Origin: Paractinoplanes pyxinae
GTDB taxonomy: Bacteria; Actinomycetota; Actinomycetes; Mycobacteriales; Micromonosporaceae
Length of the DNA stretch: 64,000 nucleotides
Assembly: GCF_026626335.1 (NCBI RefSeq)
Contig: NZ_JAPNTZ010000014.1
Span: 124,001-188,000 of the forward strand
Direction of reading: 5' to 3'
Both the position numbers and the translations under genes were made by a program. Of this stretch, positions 50,072-59,230 are shown piece after piece (positions within the stretch are counted from its first letter, which is position 1; every line of letters starts with the position of its first letter). Under the pieces are notes generated by a model that was not told the DNA's origin, did no database searches, and saw only the letters and a list, made by a program, of their open reading frames with translations.

Positions 50072-50815
50072 ATGAGCGAACTGCCGATCGTCGCGGTGGC
50101 CAGTGGCAAGGGTGGAGTGGGCAAGAGCAGCGTGGCGGTTGCTCTGGCTCGGCAGCTGGTGCGGGGTGGGCGGAAGGTGGGGCTGGTCGACGCCGACCTC
50201 TCGGGGCCGGACGTGCCACGCATGCTGGGGATTCGGCGGGATGCGCCGGCCCGGTCGGTCACCCTCGCGCGGTGGGGGCGGGACGGGCAGAGCGGGGGGC
50301 TGGAAGCCGTCGAGGTGGACGGGCTGAAGGTGGCGTCGGCCGGGTTTCTGCTCGGTGGGTCGCAGGCGCTGGCGTTCGGGTCGGACCTGGGCGACCTCCT
50401 TCTGGGGCGGCTCGTCAAAGAGACCAACTGGGGCGACGTCGAAGTCCTCGTCGTGGACCTTCCGCCGGGAATTAGCTTCACGCAGCAGGGTGTGCTCTCC
50501 GGGGCCGGTCGGGTGACCACGATCCTGGTGGTGACGCCGGCCGAGGTGTCGCACCTCGACACGGGGCGGGCGCTCAGCGTGCTGCGCGAGGTGCGGACGC
50601 CGGTGCTGGGCGGCGTCGAGAATATGGCCTACTTCGCATGCCCGCACTGCGGTGACCGGACCCAGCTGCACACGCCGGCCCCGGACGAGCGCACCATCTG
50701 GGCCGACGGCGTCGACCGCCTGGCCCGCCTGCCGTTCCGGCCGGACGGCGAGATCGGCCCGGCCGACCTCGCCCCCGTCGTCGACGCCGTGACGCGACAC
50801 ATCGATACGGCCTAG
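50072..50815 (+). CDS. Mrp/ApbC-type P-loop ATPase, Fe-S carrier
   Basis: 247 aa. Deviant Walker A SGKGGVGKSS (11-20, two Lys) as in the ParA/MinD group, VDADLSGPDVPRMLG, VVDLPPG switch region and, near the C-terminus, ENMAYFACPHCG whose C-x-x-C binds a bridging Fe-S cluster in Mrp/Nbp35 proteins. It probably transfers Fe-S clusters to apoproteins; it lacks the N-terminal domain of longer Mrp proteins. Its TAG shares CTAG with the convergent permease gene. Confidence 0.85.
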   Translation: MSELPIVAVASGKGGVGKSSVAVALARQLVRGGRKVGLVDADLSGPDVPRMLGIRRDAPARSVTLARWGRDGQSGGLEAVEVDGLKVASAGFLLGGSQALAFGSDLGDLLLGRLVKETNWGDVEVLVVDLPPGISFTQQGVLSGAGRVTTILVVTPAEVSHLDTGRALSVLREVRTPVLGGVENMAYFACPHCGDRTQLHTPAPDERTIWADGVDRLARLPFRPDGEIGPADLAPVVDAVTRHIDTA

Positions 50816-53022
50816 TCGCTGCGGGCGGCATCCGGGCCGGTGATCTGGCGCAGCAACGGCAGCGTCAGGCTGATGACGGCCAGAGAGGCCGCGATGCCGC
50901 CCAGCACGATGCCGTAGAAGGACAGGCCCGGCGGATGCAGCGAGATCTCCATCTGCGCCCGCAGGAACAGGTGCGCGGCCAGCAGGCCCGCGCCCAGGGC
51001 CACCGCCGCGGCGGCCAGTAGCGGCGTCACGCTTTCCAGGGCGACCACGCGGCGCAATGTTCGCAGCGGGACGCCGGCCAGGCGCAGCATGCTGAACGGG
51101 CGCTTGCGTTCGGTCAGGCCGGCCGCGATCCCCACGGCCAGGCTGCATCCGGCGATGGCCAGGCTGGTCAGCACGACCACGTCGGCCAGGCGCTGCCAGC
51201 CGGCGTACGTGCGGGTGGCCTCGGCGTTCCATTCGGCGTCGGTGTACGGCGAATACATCATCGGGTGGGCCAGCGCCAAGGTGGTGCGGGCCTGTTCAAG
51301 CGCCGCCCGGGAACCGTCGGTCCAGGTGACGATCGAGTCGACGGCCAGCGACGGCAGCCGGTCAGGGGAGATGGCCGCGGTGGGCCAGACGCCGTTCCAG
51401 CTCTCCGGGCCCTGCAGGCTGTTGTAGACCCAGGCCGTACCGGCGCCGGGTGCGCAGCGGCCGTTCGAGGTCATCCGGCTCAGGTCAGCGCACGAAACGA
51501 GCGCCGTCGGCCAGCCCCAATCACCCAGCGCCTCTTGCGGCGGCGTCAGGTCGGCCGGAGGACGGCGGGTCACTGCGTTTCCGCGTACGCCTGACTGGTC
51601 GTCCAATCCGGCCGGCACCGGATCGCCGGTCGGGGCGGGCAGACCGTCGCGGAAGATGGTGAACAGCACCGAACGGTCGGCGCTGTGCAGGGCGTTCAGG
51701 GCTTCCGCACGGTCGGCGGACAACGACCCCATGATGCCGACGGCCACCGTCATGACGAACAGCGCGATGACGAGGCCGCTGACCGACCGGAACCCGGCCT
51801 TTGGGTTGCTCGCCAGGCGCCGGGCCGCGATCAGGGCCGCCGTGCCGTTCGCGCGGCGGGCGGCGACCCGGGCGACCGCCATCGTCAGCCACGGCCCGGC
51901 CACCACCAGCCCGATCATCACGACGAAGATGCCGGACAGATAGGCGAGGATCTGGCCATCCACCGTGGATGGACGGCGTCCCACGAAGTACGTTAGTTCG
52001 GCCAGCCCGGCCAGCAGCGGCACGAGACGCCAGGCGCGGGGTGGACGGGTTGCGGCCCGGCGGGTGATGCCGAGCGGCGACACCCGTACGCGCCGAAGCG
52101 CGACCAGCGCGGCCGCCGCGGCCAGCAACGGAACCCCCACGGCGACACTCAGCACGAGCGGAACGGTCAATGCGAGGTCGGACGGGAACATGGGCGCGCC
52201 GGTGAACGGGACGGCGGCCACCGCGTCGCGGAAGGCCAGGAACAGCGCGAAGCCCACCGCGGTGCCGGCGATCGCGGACACCGTGGCCTCGACGGCCGAC
52301 ACGATCCCGACCTGCCGCGGCGTCGCGCCGACCAGCCGCATGGCGGCGTAGCGCTGCTCGCGCCGGGTGGCGGCCAGCCGAGTGGCCGTGCCGACCAGGA
52401 TGAACAGCGGGAAGATGAGCGCGGCGGCGACCACGGCCAGGATCAGCTGCAGCCCCGAGGTGGGAATGCCGGACCAGCAACCACCCGGGCAACTGGTCGG
52501 CGCCGTCGTGGAAATCGTTCCGACGCGCCAGGCGCCGGGGCGCTGCGACATCTCGGCGGGGGAGTAGCCGACGACGGCCACGAGCGAGTCGGGCGAGGGC
52601 AGGGCCTCGTCGCCGATCGTGCCGGCCAGGCGGCCGGGGTAGCGGTCGGCCAGTTCGGCGGCCGGATAGGAAGCGATCAGCTCGGCCAGGGCCGGGGACG
52701 CGAAGTATTCGCCGGCCGCGGGCAGTCGCGGAATCCCCGGCGGCACCGGCGATCGCGGGCCGGTGGCGGCCAGGTCGACCCGGCCGATCGTGCGGGCGTC
52801 GAAGCCGTCGATCCGCAGCTGCCACCGCAGCGGATCCGGGCCGGCCGCGGTGCGCGAGTTGGCCCAGCCGTAGCGGTCGTTCTGGCTCGAGACGCCGCCC
52901 AGCCCGGCCAGGGCGGCCAGGAGCAGCCCGACCCCGAGCGCCATGGCCACGGTGATGACGATCAGTCGTACGGCCGCCTCACGACCCCCCGCCAGCGTGA
53001 GACGCAGACCGAAGCGAATCAT
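50812..53022 (-). CDS. FtsX-type ABC transporter permease
   Basis: 736 aa with two FtsX-like modules: N-terminal helix, large extracellular region (about 45-185), a helical block (about 190-460), a second extracellular part and three to four C-terminal helices (about 610-725). LRLAGVPLRTLRRVVALES and MRLVGATPRQVGIVSAVEA mark the two FtsX domains. Mechanotransmission or export rather than import; substrate unknown. ATGA overlap links it to the ATPase gene upstream. Confidence 0.88.
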   Translation of the reverse strand: MIRFGLRLTLAGGREAAVRLIVITVAMALGVGLLLAALAGLGGVSSQNDRYGWANSRTAAGPDPLRWQLRIDGFDARTIGRVDLAATGPRSPVPPGIPRLPAAGEYFASPALAELIASYPAAELADRYPGRLAGTIGDEALPSPDSLVAVVGYSPAEMSQRPGAWRVGTISTTAPTSCPGGCWSGIPTSGLQLILAVVAAALIFPLFILVGTATRLAATRREQRYAAMRLVGATPRQVGIVSAVEATVSAIAGTAVGFALFLAFRDAVAAVPFTGAPMFPSDLALTVPLVLSVAVGVPLLAAAAALVALRRVRVSPLGITRRAATRPPRAWRLVPLLAGLAELTYFVGRRPSTVDGQILAYLSGIFVVMIGLVVAGPWLTMAVARVAARRANGTAALIAARRLASNPKAGFRSVSGLVIALFVMTVAVGIMGSLSADRAEALNALHSADRSVLFTIFRDGLPAPTGDPVPAGLDDQSGVRGNAVTRRPPADLTPPQEALGDWGWPTALVSCADLSRMTSNGRCAPGAGTAWVYNSLQGPESWNGVWPTAAISPDRLPSLAVDSIVTWTDGSRAALEQARTTLALAHPMMYSPYTDAEWNAEATRTYAGWQRLADVVVLTSLAIAGCSLAVGIAAGLTERKRPFSMLRLAGVPLRTLRRVVALESVTPLLAAAAVALGAGLLAAHLFLRAQMEISLHPPGLSFYGIVLGGIAASLAVISLTLPLLRQITGPDAARSD

Positions 53023-53702
53023 GAGACCGGCTCCGCGGTGAGCGCCAGCACCTTGCCGTCGCGCACGACAACTTCGCGGTCCGCGTACGCGGCCACCCGC
53101 GGCTCGTGCGTGACCAGCACGACCGCCGTGCCCTCCTCCCGCGCCGTGCCGACCAGCAGGTCCATGACCTGCTCGCCGGTGAGCGAGTCGAGCGCGCCGG
53201 TGGGCTCGTCGGCGAACAGCACTCGTGGGCGGGCCACCAGGCCCCGGGCGAGCGCCACCCGTTGGGCCTGCCCGCCCGAGAGCTCGCCCGAGGTGCGCCG
53301 TTCCAGCCCGTCGAGGCCGAGCCGGGCCAGCCAGAGCCTGGCCTCGGCGGCCGCCTTCGACCGCCGTACGCCCGAAAGCAGCAGGGGAAGCGCGACGTTC
53401 TCCTCCGCGCTCAGCTCGGGTACCAACTGTCCGAACTGGAACACGAAACCGAACCGGTCGCGCCGCAGGGCGCTGCGACCGGTCTCGCCGAGCCGGTCGA
53501 TGCGGCGGCCGTCGAAGTGGATCTCGCCCGAGCCGGGCACGAGGATGCCGGCCAGGCAGTGCAGCAGCGTCGACTTGCCGGAGCCGCTGGGGCCCATGAC
53601 GGCCAGGATCTCACCCTCGGCCAGCCGCAGGTCGGCGCCGCGCAGAGCCGGGGTGCGGCCGAAAGAGTAGTGGACGTCGCGGGCCTCGAGAACGATCGTC
53701 AT
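53019..53702 (-). CDS. ABC transporter ATPase (MacB/LolD type)
   Basis: 227 aa. Walker A GPSGSGKST (about 35-43), Q-loop FQFGQLVPE, signature LSGGQAQRVALARGL (about 140), Walker B VLFADEPTGALD and His in VTHEPRVA. Works with the FtsX-type permease. Overlaps both the PadR stop (ATGA) and the permease start (ATGA), so three genes form one unit. Confidence 0.93.
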   Translation of the reverse strand: MTIVLEARDVHYSFGRTPALRGADLRLAEGEILAVMGPSGSGKSTLLHCLAGILVPGSGEIHFDGRRIDRLGETGRSALRRDRFGFVFQFGQLVPELSAEENVALPLLLSGVRRSKAAAEARLWLARLGLDGLERRTSGELSGGQAQRVALARGLVARPRVLFADEPTGALDSLTGEQVMDLLVGTAREEGTAVVLVTHEPRVAAYADREVVVRDGKVLALTAEPVS

Positions 53703-54223
53703 CGTCTGACCTCCTGGGCGAGCGCGTCGAGGCGGGCCGCGGTCAGGTCGATCCAGCGCAGGTCGGCCTCGATGTGGAAGAGGGCGTGGTCGGCCAGCAG
53801 CGAGTCGACCAGGCTGCCGGTGCGTTTGACCGTGGTCAGCTCGCGCATGCGCTGCATGTGGGCGGCGCGCTGGGTGTCGAGATACTGCTCGGCCGGGCGG
53901 TCCAGCAGCAGCGAGAGGGTCACCTTGGCGAACAGCACGGTCTGCAGGTGCGGCTCGGGGGCGACCGGCTGGGTGAGCCAGGTGTCGACCTCGGTCGCCC
54001 CGGAATCGGTGATGACGTACCGCTTGCGGTCGGGGCCGGCGCCCGCCTCGGGGTCGCTGATCACGACCTTGCCGTCGCGGGCGAGCCGGCTCAGCGTCGA
54101 ATAGACCTGGCCGAACGAGAGCGGCTTGTCACGCCCGAAGAAGGCGTCGTAGTCGCGCTTGAGGTCGTAACCGTGGCTGGGCTCGCGTTCCAGGAGTCCG
54201 AGAAGAGTGAGCGGCACCGTCAT
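53699..54223 (-). CDS. PadR-family regulator
   Basis: 174 aa. PadR winged helix: LTLLGLLEREPSHGYDLKRDYDAFF, YSTLSRLARDGKVV, RKRYVITDSG; C-terminal helical dimerisation domain. It probably represses its own operon, including the ABC exporter. Start ATG at 54223; GTG at 54232 is possible. Its promoter is made of a duplicated 13-bp element. Confidence 0.9.
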   Translation of the reverse strand: MTVPLTLLGLLEREPSHGYDLKRDYDAFFGRDKPLSFGQVYSTLSRLARDGKVVISDPEAGAGPDRKRYVITDSGATEVDTWLTQPVAPEPHLQTVLFAKVTLSLLLDRPAEQYLDTQRAAHMQRMRELTTVKRTGSLVDSLLADHALFHIEADLRWIDLTAARLDALAQEVRR

Positions 54224-54232
54224 GCCGCTCAC

Positions 54233-54258
54233 TATACGCCGAGAGTATACGCCGAGAG
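54233..54258 (-). promoter_or_regulatory. padR promoter/operator, 13-bp tandem duplication
   Basis: TATACGCCGAGAG at 54233-54245 is repeated exactly at 54246-54258. On the minus strand the junction gives TATACT (complement of 54244-54249), a good -10 box, next to repeated TATA elements suitable for PadR binding. Confidence 0.6.
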
Positions 54259-54263
54259 AAGCC

Positions 54264-56096
54264 CTAGACCTGAGGCAGCCAGACGCGCATCGTCGACGGG
54301 CCGCGGGAGGCCCAGTCGTGGTACGGGCGCAGCGTGACGGCGGCCTTCTCGAAGGGCGGCTCGGGGTGGTCGGGGGTGTAGGGCCAGTCGTCGTCGGGCG
54401 GCTCCACGATGTGGCACTGGGCGGTCACGCCGCCCGAGCCGTCGTCGGTCAGGGGCTGGGCGGTGTCGAGGCGGAAGGTGTCCACGTTCGGGCCGGCCGA
54501 CTCGGCGCAGTAGACGACCGGGCCGCGTTCGACGGCCACGCAGCCGCGGACGGCGTCGACGCGCGGGTCGGGGAACGTGAGGCGGGGCTGGACGGGCAGA
54601 TCGAGCACGACGGTCTCGCCCTCGGTGAAGCGGCGGCGGACGCGGGCCCAGCCGGGCTCGACCGGTTCGCCGTCCAGGGTGGCGCCCGCGGCCCAGGACG
54701 GAATGCGCAGGGTCAGCGTCCACGGCGGTTCGGGGGTACGGCGGATGTGGACGGCGATCCGGCCGCTTACCGGATAGTCGGTGTCGATGTCCAGGGCCAC
54801 GTCGCCCACCTGCACCGACGAGGCGGCGTACTGATGAAGTTGGATGCCGTCGTCGTCGGCGGTGGCCAGATAGGCGGCCAGGCTGGCGAACGTGCGCGAG
54901 ATGTTGGTCGGGCAGCACGAGACGGTGAACCAGGGCGCGCGGAGGTTCGACGAGGCCCGAGGCACGATCTCGTCCGGCGGGGGCACGGTGCCGAGCGTGC
55001 GCTGATGCAGCGTGTTGGTGTAGAAGAAGCGCGTGCCGTCGTCGGAGGGCGAGGTGGCGATGACGTTGAACAGCGTGCGCTCGATGAGGTCGGCGTAGCG
55101 GGAATCCCCGTACGCCAGCAGCAACCGCCAGGCCAGCATGACCGACCCGATGCCGGCGCAGGTTTCCGAGTACGCGCGATCGGGCGGCAGCACGAAGTCG
55201 TCCCCGAAGGCCTCGTCCTGATGCCGTGCCCCCACGCCGCCGGTGAGGTAGACGCGGCGGGCGACCGTCGTGCGCCACTGCCGTGCCACGGCCGCCAGCA
55301 ATTCGTCGTCGTCGGTCTCGATCGCCACGTCGACCGTGCCCGCGGCCAGATACATGGCCCGGACGGCGTGGCCGCGCAGCACCGTCGCCTCACGCACCGG
55401 CACGTCGTCCTGGAAGTAGGACCGCCCGAATTCGATGTCCGACAGCACGTGGTGACCGCGCCGCTCCACGAACAGCCGTGCCTGCTCCAGATACCGCACG
55501 TTGCCGGTGACGCGGTACAGCTCGACCAGGGCCGGCTCGATCTCGGCGTGGCCGCACACCGATTCGATACCGCCGGTGCCGAACACCTCGCACACATGGT
55601 CGGCCGCGCGCACCGCCACGGCGACGAACTCGTCGTGGCCGTAGGTGCGGGCTCGGGCCACGGCGGCCTGGATCAGATGCCCGTACGAGTAGAGCTCGTG
55701 CCCCCACTCGAGGTCGCTGTAGCGCGGCTGCTGCCCCGGCCGGCCGAAGTTGGTGTTGAGATAGCCGTCCGGCTCCTGCGCGGCGGCCACCCGGGTCGCG
55801 ATCGCCCGGAAGCGCGCGTCGAGGGCGGGGTCGCGCGTACGCCCGTGCTCCCACGCGAGGGCCTCGAGGAACTTGTAGATCTCGGTGTCGGAGAACTCGC
55901 GGCCGTGCCGCGGGCCGCCGTCGAAGTTGCCGAGCCAGCCGGCCTTGTCCAGCCATCGTTCGACGTGGTCGAGCGTGGCCGACCCGTTGACCTGCTGGCG
56001 GCCGGCCCAGAAGCCGGGCGCGCGCAGACTGACCTCGCTGAGCCCGAGCGGGCGCAGGCGGCCCCGGCTGGGCACGACGGGAGTGGAGACGGTCAT
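54264..56096 (-). CDS. GH127 beta-L-arabinofuranosidase
   Basis: 610 aa, no signal peptide. (alpha/alpha)6 barrel with the GH127 active-site set: E and C in YSETCAGIG and the Cys pair in SCCPTNISR, together matching the Zn-thiolate site with a catalytic Cys. Hydrolyses beta-L-arabinofuranosyl bonds, as in plant hydroxyproline-linked arabinans, inside the cell after import. Last gene of an operon with an ABC importer; 7 bp after the permease stop. Confidence 0.9.
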   Translation of the reverse strand: MTVSTPVVPSRGRLRPLGLSEVSLRAPGFWAGRQQVNGSATLDHVERWLDKAGWLGNFDGGPRHGREFSDTEIYKFLEALAWEHGRTRDPALDARFRAIATRVAAAQEPDGYLNTNFGRPGQQPRYSDLEWGHELYSYGHLIQAAVARARTYGHDEFVAVAVRAADHVCEVFGTGGIESVCGHAEIEPALVELYRVTGNVRYLEQARLFVERRGHHVLSDIEFGRSYFQDDVPVREATVLRGHAVRAMYLAAGTVDVAIETDDDELLAAVARQWRTTVARRVYLTGGVGARHQDEAFGDDFVLPPDRAYSETCAGIGSVMLAWRLLLAYGDSRYADLIERTLFNVIATSPSDDGTRFFYTNTLHQRTLGTVPPPDEIVPRASSNLRAPWFTVSCCPTNISRTFASLAAYLATADDDGIQLHQYAASSVQVGDVALDIDTDYPVSGRIAVHIRRTPEPPWTLTLRIPSWAAGATLDGEPVEPGWARVRRRFTEGETVVLDLPVQPRLTFPDPRVDAVRGCVAVERGPVVYCAESAGPNVDTFRLDTAQPLTDDGSGGVTAQCHIVEPPDDDWPYTPDHPEPPFEKAAVTLRPYHDWASRGPSTMRVWLPQV

Positions 56097-56103
56097 GTGA
56101 GCA

Positions 56104-56919
56104 TCACCCTTTGAGAGCGCCGGACATGAAGCCGCGGACGTAATGCCGTTGCAGGGCCAGGAAAAGCACGACGCAGGGCAGCGCCAGCACGACGACGCCG
56201 GCCTCGGTGGCGCCGTAGTCGACGATGCCCATCACCTGGCCGCGCAGGTTGGCCACGGCCAGCGGCAGCGGCATCTTGTCGGAGTCGCTGATCAGCACGA
56301 GCGGCGTGATGAAGTCGTTCCAGGCGGCCAGGAAGGCGAACAGGCCCACCGTGATGAGTCCGGGCTTGGCCGCCGGGAGCAGCACGCGCAGCAGCGCCCG
56401 CAGCGACCCGCAGCCGTCGATCAGGGCCGCCTCACGAAGTTCGCCCGGCACGGCCTCGAACGAGATCCGCATCATGAACGTGGCGAACGGCAGCTGGAAC
56501 ATGGACAGCACGAGAGCGAGCCCGACGAGCGAATTCTGCAGCCCGAGCTGATTGAGCAAGACGTACAAGGGAATCAACAGCGTCGCGTACGGGACCATCA
56601 GGATCGCCAGCGTGACGAGGAACAAGACGTCGCGCCCCGGAAAGCGGAAGGTGGCGAACGCGTACCCGCCGGTGACCGAGGCGAAGAGCGTGAACGCCAC
56701 CGTCAACAGCGAGATGGCCGTCGAGTTCAGGATGTACTGCCAGACGCCGGCCTGATAGTTGGCCAGCGTGGCGTAGTTGCCGAAGCCCCAGCCGTCGCTC
56801 TGCTGGGTGCCGGCCTGCGGCGAGACCGAGGCCAGCGTGGCCCAGGCCAGGGGGAACAGGAACACGACGGCCAGCCCGCCGGCGAGCACGTGTTGCGGCG
56901 TACGCAGAAGGTTCTTCAC
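56104..56919 (-). CDS. carbohydrate ABC transporter permease (MalG type)
   Basis: 271 aa, six membrane helices; EAA motif in REAALIDGCGSLRALLRVLLP (about 178-198). Start GTG at 56919 (KNLLRTPQHVL), with AGGAG 12 bases upstream inside the end of the previous gene; the stop of that gene is 6 bases before this start. Works with the permease at 56925-57770. Confidence 0.88.
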   Translation of the reverse strand: MKNLLRTPQHVLAGGLAVVFLFPLAWATLASVSPQAGTQQSDGWGFGNYATLANYQAGVWQYILNSTAISLLTVAFTLFASVTGGYAFATFRFPGRDVLFLVTLAILMVPYATLLIPLYVLLNQLGLQNSLVGLALVLSMFQLPFATFMMRISFEAVPGELREAALIDGCGSLRALLRVLLPAAKPGLITVGLFAFLAAWNDFITPLVLISDSDKMPLPLAVANLRGQVMGIVDYGATEAGVVVLALPCVVLFLALQRHYVRGFMSGALKG

Positions 56920-56924
56920 GAAGG

Positions 56925-57770
56925 TCAGCGCTCCTTCCCGCGCAGACCGCGGAACTGCAACACGTTGAGGACGAGGAGCGCGACCAGGATCAGGATGGAC
57001 AGCGCGGCCGCCCGGCCCAGGTTGTTCTGCCCCTGGAAGGCGACGTTGTAGACGAGCTGCACGATGGTGACCGTGCTGTTGTCCGGCCCGCCCTTGGTGA
57101 GGATGTAGAACTGGTCGAAGGCCAGCAGCGAGCCGGTGACGCACAGGATCGTGCACAGCGCGAGCGAGGGCCGCAGCAACGGCAGCGTCACGTGCCGGAA
57201 GGTCTGCCACCGGCTCGCGCCGTCGAGGCGGGCCGCCTCGTAGACGTCGCCCGGAATGCTGTTGAGGCCGACCAGAAGCAGCAGCATGTAGAAGCCGGCG
57301 AACCGCCACACGATGAGCGCCACCGTCGACCACAGCGCCGACCACGGCGTGCCCAGGAACGAGATCTGGCCGGGGAAAGGACTCGCTTGTGGGGAGTACA
57401 AGGCGTAGAAGAGCAGCGACGCCGATGCCAGCCCGAGCGCGGATGGCACCAGGAACGACGTACGAAGGAAACCGGTCCATCGCGACGACTCCTGCACCAG
57501 CAACGCGAGGCCGAGCGCGAGCCCGAGCAGAATCACCGTGGTCACCACCGTGTATTTCACGGTGAACCAGACGGCCGGCCAGAACAGCCGGTTGTCGAGG
57601 GCGTCGGTGAAGTTCTCGGGCGCGTTCCAGCCCCGGTTGCCGGCGAACAGGCCCCAGTCCGAGACCGACATCCGGCCGACCAGAAGGATCGGCAGGACGA
57701 AGAACACGATCACGAACAGGGCGGTGGGGGTGGCGTACGCCCAACCGGCGTACGCCTTCGCCTTCCCCAC
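56925..57770 (-). CDS. carbohydrate ABC transporter permease (MalF type)
   Basis: 281 aa, six membrane helices, EAA motif EAARLDGASRWQTFRHVTLP (about 186-205). Start GTG at 57770, one base after the stop of the binding-protein gene. Part of the arabinoside importer; no ATPase gene in the operon. Confidence 0.9.
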   Translation of the reverse strand: MGKAKAYAGWAYATPTALFVIVFFVLPILLVGRMSVSDWGLFAGNRGWNAPENFTDALDNRLFWPAVWFTVKYTVVTTVILLGLALGLALLVQESSRWTGFLRTSFLVPSALGLASASLLFYALYSPQASPFPGQISFLGTPWSALWSTVALIVWRFAGFYMLLLLVGLNSIPGDVYEAARLDGASRWQTFRHVTLPLLRPSLALCTILCVTGSLLAFDQFYILTKGGPDNSTVTIVQLVYNVAFQGQNNLGRAAALSILILVALLVLNVLQFRGLRGKER

Positions 57771-57771
57771 G

Positions 57772-59061
57772 CTATTGCGCCAGGGCGTCGGTCAGTGCGG
57801 TGTTGTCCTTGGCCAGGCCGCCGGCGTCGCCGTAGACCTGATTGCGGACCAGCGTCATCCACGGGCTCCCGGGGGCGTTGAAGGCCTGCTGGAAGTTGAC
57901 CGCCACGGGCGTCTTGCTCTGCGGCGCCGCGGCCACCTTGTTGACGGTCGCGACCCTCGGATCCTTCTGGCTGTACTTGTTGTCGACCAGATCCGTGCGT
58001 GAGACCGTGCTGCCGGTCGCGGCGATCACGTCGACCTGGGCCGCCTCGGAGGTCATCCAGGACAGGAAGTTCCAGGCCTGCTGGCTCTTCTTGGAGTCCT
58101 TCGAGATGCCGATGCCGTCGCCGCCCACGAACGTCGAGCCGCCCCCGTCGACACCCGGGATCGGGACGACGCCGACATCGACCGTCTTGGCCGCGGTGGA
58201 CAGAAGCGTTGCCGGGTACGGCATCACGCCCACCTTGCCCTGCTGGAAGGCCGCCACCCAGGTCGCCCCGGTCTCGTCCTTGGCGCCGGGGGCGATCGCA
58301 CCCGCCTCCTGCAGCTCACGCCAGGTGCTGTAGACCTTCTGAGCCGCCGTGCCGTCCATGAGGGACTGGGTGCCCTCGGGGTTCATGACCTCCTGCCCGC
58401 TGGCCCAGACCATCGGGAACCACGTGAAGACGTTGCAGCCGCCGCAGTTGCCACCGAAGTAGGTGCCGTAGACGTCCTTCTTGCCGAGCTTCTGGATCGC
58501 GAGCGCCTGATCCTTGAACTCGTCGATGGTCGTCGGGCCCTTCTCGGGGTCGAGGCCCGCCTCCTTGTAGAGCTTCTTGTTGTAGAAGATCACCGAGAGG
58601 TCGAGGATGAACGGGAGCACGTACTTCTTGTCCTCGAACGTGCCCGCGGTGAGATGCCCCTGGTTGATCTTGTCGGCGTACGGGAGAAGTTTGATCGGCT
58701 CGGTGAGGTCGGCGAACAGGCCGGCCTTGGTCCAGTTGGGCACGTAGACGATGTCGGCCGCGAACAGGTCGGGCAGGCCGCCGCTGCCGGCCGCCGCGCC
58801 CACCTTGGCCACGTAGTCGTCGTTGGGGGTGACGGTCAGCTTGACCTGGTTCTTGTGGCTCTTGTTGTATGCGTCGACGAGCGCTTTGGCCTGAAGCTCC
58901 AGCGGGGCGCGGGTCCAGAGGGTCAGTGCCGAGCCGTCGTCGACACCCTCGGCGGTGATCTGGCCGCCGCCGGTGGCGTTGTCGTCGTCCCCGCCGCACG
59001 CTGCGGCCGAGGCAAGCAGGCCCGCGATCGATATCACGGCCACCGCTCTGCGAATGCTCAA
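57772..59061 (-). CDS. ABC transporter sugar-binding lipoprotein
   Basis: 429 aa, first gene of the GH127 operon. Lipobox LASAAC (Cys at 22), Asp/Gly linker, then a family-1 solute-binding domain (VYVPNWTKAGLFADL, YVLPFILDLSVIFYNK, WFPMVWASGQEV). Two Cys in GGNCGGCN may pair. Start TTG at 59061 with GGAGGAG four bases upstream. Probably binds arabinofuranosyl oligosaccharides, inferred from GH127. Confidence 0.9.
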   Translation of the reverse strand: MSIRRAVAVISIAGLLASAAACGGDDDNATGGGQITAEGVDDGSALTLWTRAPLELQAKALVDAYNKSHKNQVKLTVTPNDDYVAKVGAAAGSGGLPDLFAADIVYVPNWTKAGLFADLTEPIKLLPYADKINQGHLTAGTFEDKKYVLPFILDLSVIFYNKKLYKEAGLDPEKGPTTIDEFKDQALAIQKLGKKDVYGTYFGGNCGGCNVFTWFPMVWASGQEVMNPEGTQSLMDGTAAQKVYSTWRELQEAGAIAPGAKDETGATWVAAFQQGKVGVMPYPATLLSTAAKTVDVGVVPIPGVDGGGSTFVGGDGIGISKDSKKSQQAWNFLSWMTSEAAQVDVIAATGSTVSRTDLVDNKYSQKDPRVATVNKVAAAPQSKTPVAVNFQQAFNAPGSPWMTLVRNQVYGDAGGLAKDNTALTDALAQ

Positions 59062-59158
59062 GGTGCTCCTCCGTTTTCGGTCCGGCGATTCACGGGGAGT
59101 AAGGTGGCAGCTTGTCAGTGCAGCTCAAGCCGGTTCCTAGGCCGGGAGCTCAACTGCC

Positions 59159-59170
59159 GAAAAGGTTTTC
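59159..59170. promoter_or_regulatory. LacI-type operator GAAAAGGTTTTC
   Basis: GAAAAGGTTTTC has fully complementary 5-base arms around GG and lies between the divergent binding-protein and LacI genes, about 100 bp before the former and 60 bp before the latter. Confidence 0.6.
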
Positions 59171-59230
59171 AGGAACGTAATCCTGCGGCTATTTTGCTGT
59201 CAAGAGTGTTCTCGTCCTGGGGGAGTCAGG

